Below are positions 31,839 to 34,840 of a DNA stretch of 34,840 bases, one piece after another. Position 1 is the first letter of the stretch. Each line of letters begins with the position of its first letter. Position numbers and translations under genes: made by a program. This DNA is from a virus, in the IMG/VR virus record IMGVR_UViG_3300024264_000094, positions 1-34,840 of that record, one strand, 5' to 3'. The notes beneath the pieces were generated by a model. That model did no database searches and was not told the DNA's origin. It saw only the letters and a program-made list of their open reading frames with translations.

Positions 31839-32179
31839 AAACAACAATAGTATGTAGATTACAAGTTGAGGGTATTCATCAATGGTCTAATTGTCCATTT
31901 GAAGATGTTAAGTTTCTAAAGGACCCACATAGACATATCTTTCATATTGAATGTGAAAAAGAAGTTCATCACGATGATAGAGATGTTGAATTTATAAGAT
32001 TTAAAAGAGAAATTACAAAGTATTTAGTAGATAAATACGATGATGGCGAATGCTTAAAATTTAATAATATGTCTTGTGAAATGATTGCTAAAGAATTGTT
32101 AACTAAATACGATCTAATTAAATGTTCTGTTTTTGAAGATAATGAAAATGGAGCAAGTATTTATCAATACGAAGTTTAA
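31835..32179 (+). CDS. Small protein with QueD-like histidine pattern
   Basis: The 114-residue protein has H15-x-W, then H32-R-H34-x-F, D48-R49-x-x-E-F, SCE (80-82) and EDNENGA (101-107). H15 with H32-x-H34 is close in spacing to the zinc triad of QueD enzymes (H16, H31, H33 in E. coli). The catalytic Cys before the HxH is missing. It is coupled to folE by an ATGA overlap. A T-fold protein acting with or regulating the deazaguanine enzymes is a reasonable guess. Confidence 0.5.
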   Translation: MKTTIVCRLQVEGIHQWSNCPFEDVKFLKDPHRHIFHIECEKEVHHDDRDVEFIRFKREITKYLVDKYDDGECLKFNNMSCEMIAKELLTKYDLIKCSVFEDNENGASIYQYEV

Positions 32180-32419
32180 TTTTACGCAAATTTTATTGTT
32201 CTGGACTTTACCCTTTAACAAGCAACTCTACTAACTATGCAATTTCTTAAAAAAAGAGAGAAAAAGAGCAACCACATAATATGCGAGTGCTGATAAAAAA
32301 AGAGAAATAGCACAACTGCATAAACAGTAGGTCTTGATACTTTAAGAGAAAAAGAGCAACTTAATTTTATGCGTGTTTTTGTACTTGCTATCGGAAAGCA
32401 AACAAGTTAAGAACATTAA
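32180..32419. other. Gene-poor stretch with repeats
   Basis: These 240 bases contain no convincing gene. The only ATG-led frames are an 18-codon one at 32237 and a 13-codon one at 32369. No tRNA arms are seen. Its main content is the 44-base-period repeat listed separately and a short TTGCT/AGCAA stem near 32383-32400. It separates the FolE side from the DpdA side of the deazaguanine block. Confidence 0.6.
32257..32388 (+). repeat. Three imperfect direct repeats with a 44-base period
   Basis: Units begin at 32257, 32301 and 32345, exactly 44 bases apart. The 16-base core AGAGAAAAAGAGCAAC is identical in units 1 and 3. Unit 2 (AGAGAAATAGCACAAC) matches at 13 of 16. Units 1 and 3 also share ATGCG at the same internal offset (32281, 32369). 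A weaker AGCAAC...TATGC relative lies at 32221-32240. The function may be regulatory binding sites for late genes or for DNA packaging or replication proteins. Confidence 0.65.
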
Positions 32420-32563
32420 ATGGCCAAAAAAACAGTATCAGCACCTAGAGGTTTTCATTGGATGAAAAAAGGTTCAAGTTTTAGATTAATGAAAGGTGCA
32501 TACAAACCACATAAGGGAGCAGTAAAAAAAGCTAGTTTTACTGTGCAAAAAAGACATAAGTAA
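32420..32563 (+). CDS. 47-aa basic protein
   Basis: The frame MAKKTVSAPRGFHWMKKGSS... has basic residues spread through its length (KGAYKPHKGAVKKASF). The stop shares one base with the dpdA ATG, suggesting translational coupling. Very similar small proteins are familiar from marine phages near packaging genes; the function is unknown. Weak ribosome site. Confidence 0.6.
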   Translation: MAKKTVSAPRGFHWMKKGSSFRLMKGAYKPHKGAVKKASFTVQKRHK

Positions 32564-33369
32564 TGAAAGTTCACTTTGCTGGGCATGAAGATGTAGGAAT
32601 GTCTAAGCCATTAAAAAAAGCTGGAGTAAAATATGTTCTTGGAAGTTTTTATCAAATAAGAAGATACAAAGACCAACATGCTATTGATTTTGTTAAATGT
32701 CTTAATAGCTACAAACACACTATTATAGACTCAGGTTTATTTACATTAATGTTTGGTGCTAAATCTCACACAGTACTAACAGAACAAATGATTATTGAGT
32801 GGCAAGATCAATATGCTAATTTTGTTAATAAAACAGGATATAAGCATTCAATAGTAGAATGTGATGTCCAAAAGAAAATATCTCCTGAATTTGCTTGGGA
32901 AATGAGAAAAAAATTTAAGACTCAGGTAAATGTTCCAATTATAAATGTATATCACTTAGAAGATGGCAACCCTGATAAGTTAATTGATTATTCAGATTAT
33001 ATTGCTGTGTCAGTTCCTGAATTAAGGTTTAATGTATCAAATGCTGAAAGATTAAAGATAACAAGATACATAAGTCAAAAAGCTACTTCTAAAGGTAAGA
33101 AAGTACATCTATTAGGTTGCACAGAACTAAAAATGATGAAAGAATTTCAATATTGTTATAGTTGTGATAGTACAAGTTGGTTTTCAGGTAGTAGATTTAA
33201 TAGTTTTAGATCAAAAGCATTACCTAATATGGAAAAAGTCGATATAAATAGACTTAAACAAAATAAAATTGATGAATTTAAAGATTCAAGTAAATCAACT
33301 AATGTGTTCTATTGGGAGGCTTATTTAAAACTTCAAGAATACAAAAAATATGCTGGAGGACAAGAATGA
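32563..33369 (+). CDS. dpdA: DpdA-like DNA/tRNA-guanine transglycosylase
   Basis: The 268-residue protein resembles the TGT/DpdA superfamily, which swaps guanine for a 7-deazaguanine base. IIDSGLFTLMFG (54-65) holds Asp56 in the place of the catalytic D-S-G-G-F-Q block of TGT. VECDV has Asp101, and HLLGCTE (182-188) parallels the TGT H-x-L-G strand. SCDSTSWFSGSRF offers Asp202 as the nucleophile equivalent. It is shorter than cellular TGT (about 370) and lacks its terminal zinc cluster, as expected for phage DpdA. Pathway genes upstream support a DNA-modifying role. Confidence 0.72.
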   Translation: MKVHFAGHEDVGMSKPLKKAGVKYVLGSFYQIRRYKDQHAIDFVKCLNSYKHTIIDSGLFTLMFGAKSHTVLTEQMIIEWQDQYANFVNKTGYKHSIVECDVQKKISPEFAWEMRKKFKTQVNVPIINVYHLEDGNPDKLIDYSDYIAVSVPELRFNVSNAERLKITRYISQKATSKGKKVHLLGCTELKMMKEFQYCYSCDSTSWFSGSRFNSFRSKALPNMEKVDINRLKQNKIDEFKDSSKSTNVFYWEAYLKLQEYKKYAGGQE

Positions 33370-33983
33370 ATAAAGTAGAAACCATGAACATAGACAATCT
33401 AGTTAAAGCTGGATGGAACTATAAGACAGATGGTACTGAAGAACAGATAAATAAATTAATAAAATCTATAAAGTATGATGATAGTGCTGGGATAATAGCA
33501 GTAAGAAAATTAAATGATAAATATGAAGTTATTGATGGAAACCATAGATTAGAAGCATTACAAAGAATAGGATGGCAACAGATTCAAGTAGAGAATTTTG
33601 GAGACATTTCCAAAGCAAAAGCCATTATTATTGCTAGACGAAGAAACCATGTATGGTTTGATGATGACTTAAAAGCATTTAGTGATCTAATTAAGAACGA
33701 TGTATTACCTGAAATAGATACAGATACACTTAAAGATATACTACCAGATACACCAGATGAGATTGACAACTTAGTTAATTTTGGTAATTTTGATTGGGAA
33801 GAACCTATTGAAAAAGAACCTAAAGATGATGATGGTAAAAAGACAATAGTAGTTAAGGTAGATGAATCGGTTTATCAAATGTGGCAAGATTGGGTCAAAT
33901 GGTGTGCTGAACAAACAGATTACAAGAGTGAACCTGAAGCATTTGAGTATTTAATAATTGAGGCTAAAAATGGACAAAAGTAA
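33366..33983 (+). CDS. ParB-like nuclease-domain protein
   Basis: The 205-residue protein (start ATG overlaps the dpdA stop as ATGA; an upstream alternative would read into dpdA) has the ParB N-terminal fold. EEQINKLIKSIK is followed by VIDGNHRLEALQRIGW (55-70), the D-G-x-H-R core, and ISKAKAIIIARRRNHVWFDD. In bacterial dpd clusters a ParB/DndB-like protein (DpdB) works with DpdA, so coupling to dpdA is suggestive. ParB-like proteins also often stand before small terminases, as here, and may serve in packaging or regulation instead. Confidence 0.8.
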   Translation: MNKVETMNIDNLVKAGWNYKTDGTEEQINKLIKSIKYDDSAGIIAVRKLNDKYEVIDGNHRLEALQRIGWQQIQVENFGDISKAKAIIIARRRNHVWFDDDLKAFSDLIKNDVLPEIDTDTLKDILPDTPDEIDNLVNFGNFDWEEPIEKEPKDDDGKKTIVVKVDESVYQMWQDWVKWCAEQTDYKSEPEAFEYLIIEAKNGQK

Positions 33984-34338
33984 TAGCAAAGAACTTATAG
34001 TAGTAGGAAGACCTAAAAAGGAAGTTGATCCAAAAATACTAGGAAACTTAGCATCTATTGGATGTACGATTGAAGAATGTGCGTCAGTTATGGGTGTGTC
34101 AGCTAGAACATTAAGGCGTAATTATGCCGAAATTATTGACCAGAATAAAGAAAAAGGCAAAGCTAGTTTAAGAAAAAAGATGTTTGATAAAGCTATTAAG
34201 AAAGACAATACACATATGCAAATTTGGCTTTCAAAAAACTATTTAGGAATGAAAGATAGAACTGTTAATGAAAACATAAATGAACCATTACCATTAATCA
34301 TTGAAGCCAAAGTAGAAGATGTCAAAGAAGAAAGGTAA
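33970..34338 (+). CDS. terS: Terminase small subunit-like protein
   Basis: The 122-residue protein starts at ATG with GAGG 6 bases upstream, preferred over a TTG 12 bases earlier. GRPKKEVDPKILGNLASIGC leads into an HTH (residues 33-52, TIEECASVMGVSARTLRRNY) and a helical segment ending IWLSKNYLGMKDR. This is the usual make-up of small terminases that recognise phage DNA for packaging. It lies about 1.66 kb upstream of terL around the circle, separated by small genes. Confidence 0.78.
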   Translation: MDKSNSKELIVVGRPKKEVDPKILGNLASIGCTIEECASVMGVSARTLRRNYAEIIDQNKEKGKASLRKKMFDKAIKKDNTHMQIWLSKNYLGMKDRTVNENINEPLPLIIEAKVEDVKEER

Positions 34339-34471
34339 TGTATATGGAGCAGTTGTTGTTTATGAAAAGAAACACAAAAGAACTTCAATAGGTGGTGGTA
34401 GAGTTAAAACTTCATCAATGAATAAAAATAAAAGAAGATCATATAAAAAGTATCATGGACAAGGCAGATAA
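34319..34471 (+). CDS. 50-aa basic protein
   Basis: The frame MSKKKGNVYGAVVVYEKKHK... includes RTSIGGGRVKTSSMNKNKRR and ends HGQGR. It overlaps the small-terminase end by 20 bases. Near-identical style proteins are commonly found beside packaging genes of pelagic phages. The high Lys/Arg content suggests DNA or capsid-interior binding. Weak ribosome site. Confidence 0.6.
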   Translation: MSKKKGNVYGAVVVYEKKHKRTSIGGGRVKTSSMNKNKRRSYKKYHGQGR

Positions 34472-34583
34472 ACAAATAGAACAACTCAAATCTGAGTTAA
34501 ATATAGTCAAAGACCAAAGAGACAAGTTATTAAAGTTTGTAGCAAAGATTAAAAAACTATTAGAAATGTATGGCCTAGTATGA
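34455..34583 (+). CDS. 42-aa coiled-coil peptide
   Basis: The frame MDKADKQIEQLKSELNIV... forms a single heptad-patterned helix (LKSELNIVKDQRDKLLKF) through to the end. It starts 17 bases inside the preceding gene. Possibly a dimeric accessory protein of packaging. No strong start signal is seen. Confidence 0.5.
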   Translation: MDKADKQIEQLKSELNIVKDQRDKLLKFVAKIKKLLEMYGLV

Positions 34584-34596
34584 TATTTAGTCTTTT

Positions 34597-34701
34597 ATGG
34601 CTACTTTAGATAAATACATTATTAAATTTTTAACAGTTATTGATAACTTTAATCAATCTATTGCTAATCTATTAGCCCCTAAAAAAAAGAAGAAAAAATA
34701 A
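34597..34701 (+). CDS. 34-aa peptide with poly-lysine tail crossing the genome join
   Basis: The frame MATLDKYIIKFLTVIDNFNQ... ends PKKKKKK and its stop lies at 34699-34701, equal to bases 9-11 of the left end. It therefore spans the circular join, showing the ends are continuous. An amphipathic helix plus Lys tail could be membrane-active. Unknown function. Confidence 0.5.
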   Translation: MATLDKYIIKFLTVIDNFNQSIANLLAPKKKKKK

Positions 34702-34840
34702 TTTATGAGTATTAATATGAACTATTATTTTACAGGTGGATTAATTATTGCATTTATAATACTAACAGTATTGGTGGCTCCAATATGAAAATATCTGACA
34801 CTACATCTGTTGCTATGCCAATTAAGAACATGGTTGGTAT
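34691..34840. repeat. Terminal direct repeat, right copy
   Basis: Second copy of bases 1-150, with A instead of G at 34714. It contains a full second copy of the 27-aa membrane peptide gene (34705-34788, here Asn4) and the first 56 bases of the coiled-coil membrane protein gene (from 34785, truncated by the window end). These are not extra genes but the circular overlap. Confidence 0.9.

Noticed and set aside
32237-32293. 18-codon frame (MQFLKKREKKSN...)
   Set aside because: Very short, built from the repeat itself, and without a ribosome site.
32257-32388. CRISPR-like array
   Set aside because: The repeat core is only 16 bases, non-palindromic and imperfect, with just three units and no cas genes.
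32180-32419. Possible tRNA or small RNA gene in the gene-poor gap
   Set aside because: No acceptor stem, T-arm (GTTCRANNC) or cloverleaf could be assembled, and the sequence is better described by its 44-base repeat.
33312-33365. Longer N-terminus for the ParB-like protein
   Set aside because: It would read 54 bases back into the dpdA gene in another frame; the ATG overlapping the dpdA stop gives normal coupling.

Overview
The window is a complete, circularly assembled tailed-phage genome. The first 150 bases recur as the last 150 (34691-34840) with a single mismatch, so the real unit is about 34,690 bp and genes run across the join. It is strongly AT-rich and densely packed: genes commonly share 1-4 bases (TAATG, ATGA). 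Every gene is on the + strand except one four-gene island. The small-protein repertoire, low GC and lipoprotein style resemble phages of AT-rich marine alphaproteobacteria (SAR11/Pelagibacter-like). That host is an inference. No integrase, DNA polymerase, RNA polymerase, tRNA or CRISPR was seen. The tape measure plus the tail-tube and frameshifted chaperone genes indicate a short-tailed siphovirus.

Layout. 15-970: small membrane or secreted proteins. 939-3588: large terminase and portal. 3604-4574: a reverse-strand island of four small genes with its own promoter, including an ArdC-like mini-protein. 4750-9469: MuF-type head protein, scaffold, major capsid protein, connectors and tail tube. 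9478-9974: tail assembly chaperone with a programmed -1 frameshift. 9977-20699: tape measure, tail tip (J-like) and a string of fibre modules. 20699-23414: fibre chaperone, M15 peptidase endolysin, metallophosphoesterase, DUF3310 protein and holin candidates, closed by a strong hairpin.

23415-23709 is a gene-free control region with two candidate promoters and an inverted repeat. After it come the early genes (23710-29940): many small unknowns, a DUF3768 protein, a lipoprotein, an XRE regulator, a RecB/Cas4-like nuclease, an SSB-like protein, an HNH-like nuclease and a DUF1376 replication protein.

29937-33983 is the most notable block. QueE, a divergent QueD, a phosphoribosyltransferase-FolE fusion, a small protein with a QueD-like histidine pattern, a DpdA/TGT-like transglycosylase and a ParB-like protein are packed together. 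FolE, QueD and QueE would make 7-carboxy-7-deazaguanine from GTP, and DpdA would insert a 7-deazaguanine into phage DNA as protection from host nucleases. No QueC is visible, so the base is predicted to be the carboxy form, or PreQ0 if the host supplies QueC. The circle closes with a small-terminase-like gene and three small basic or coiled-coil proteins leading back to the start. A gene-poor stretch (32180-32419) between the two parts of the deazaguanine block holds an unexplained 44-bp-period repeat.
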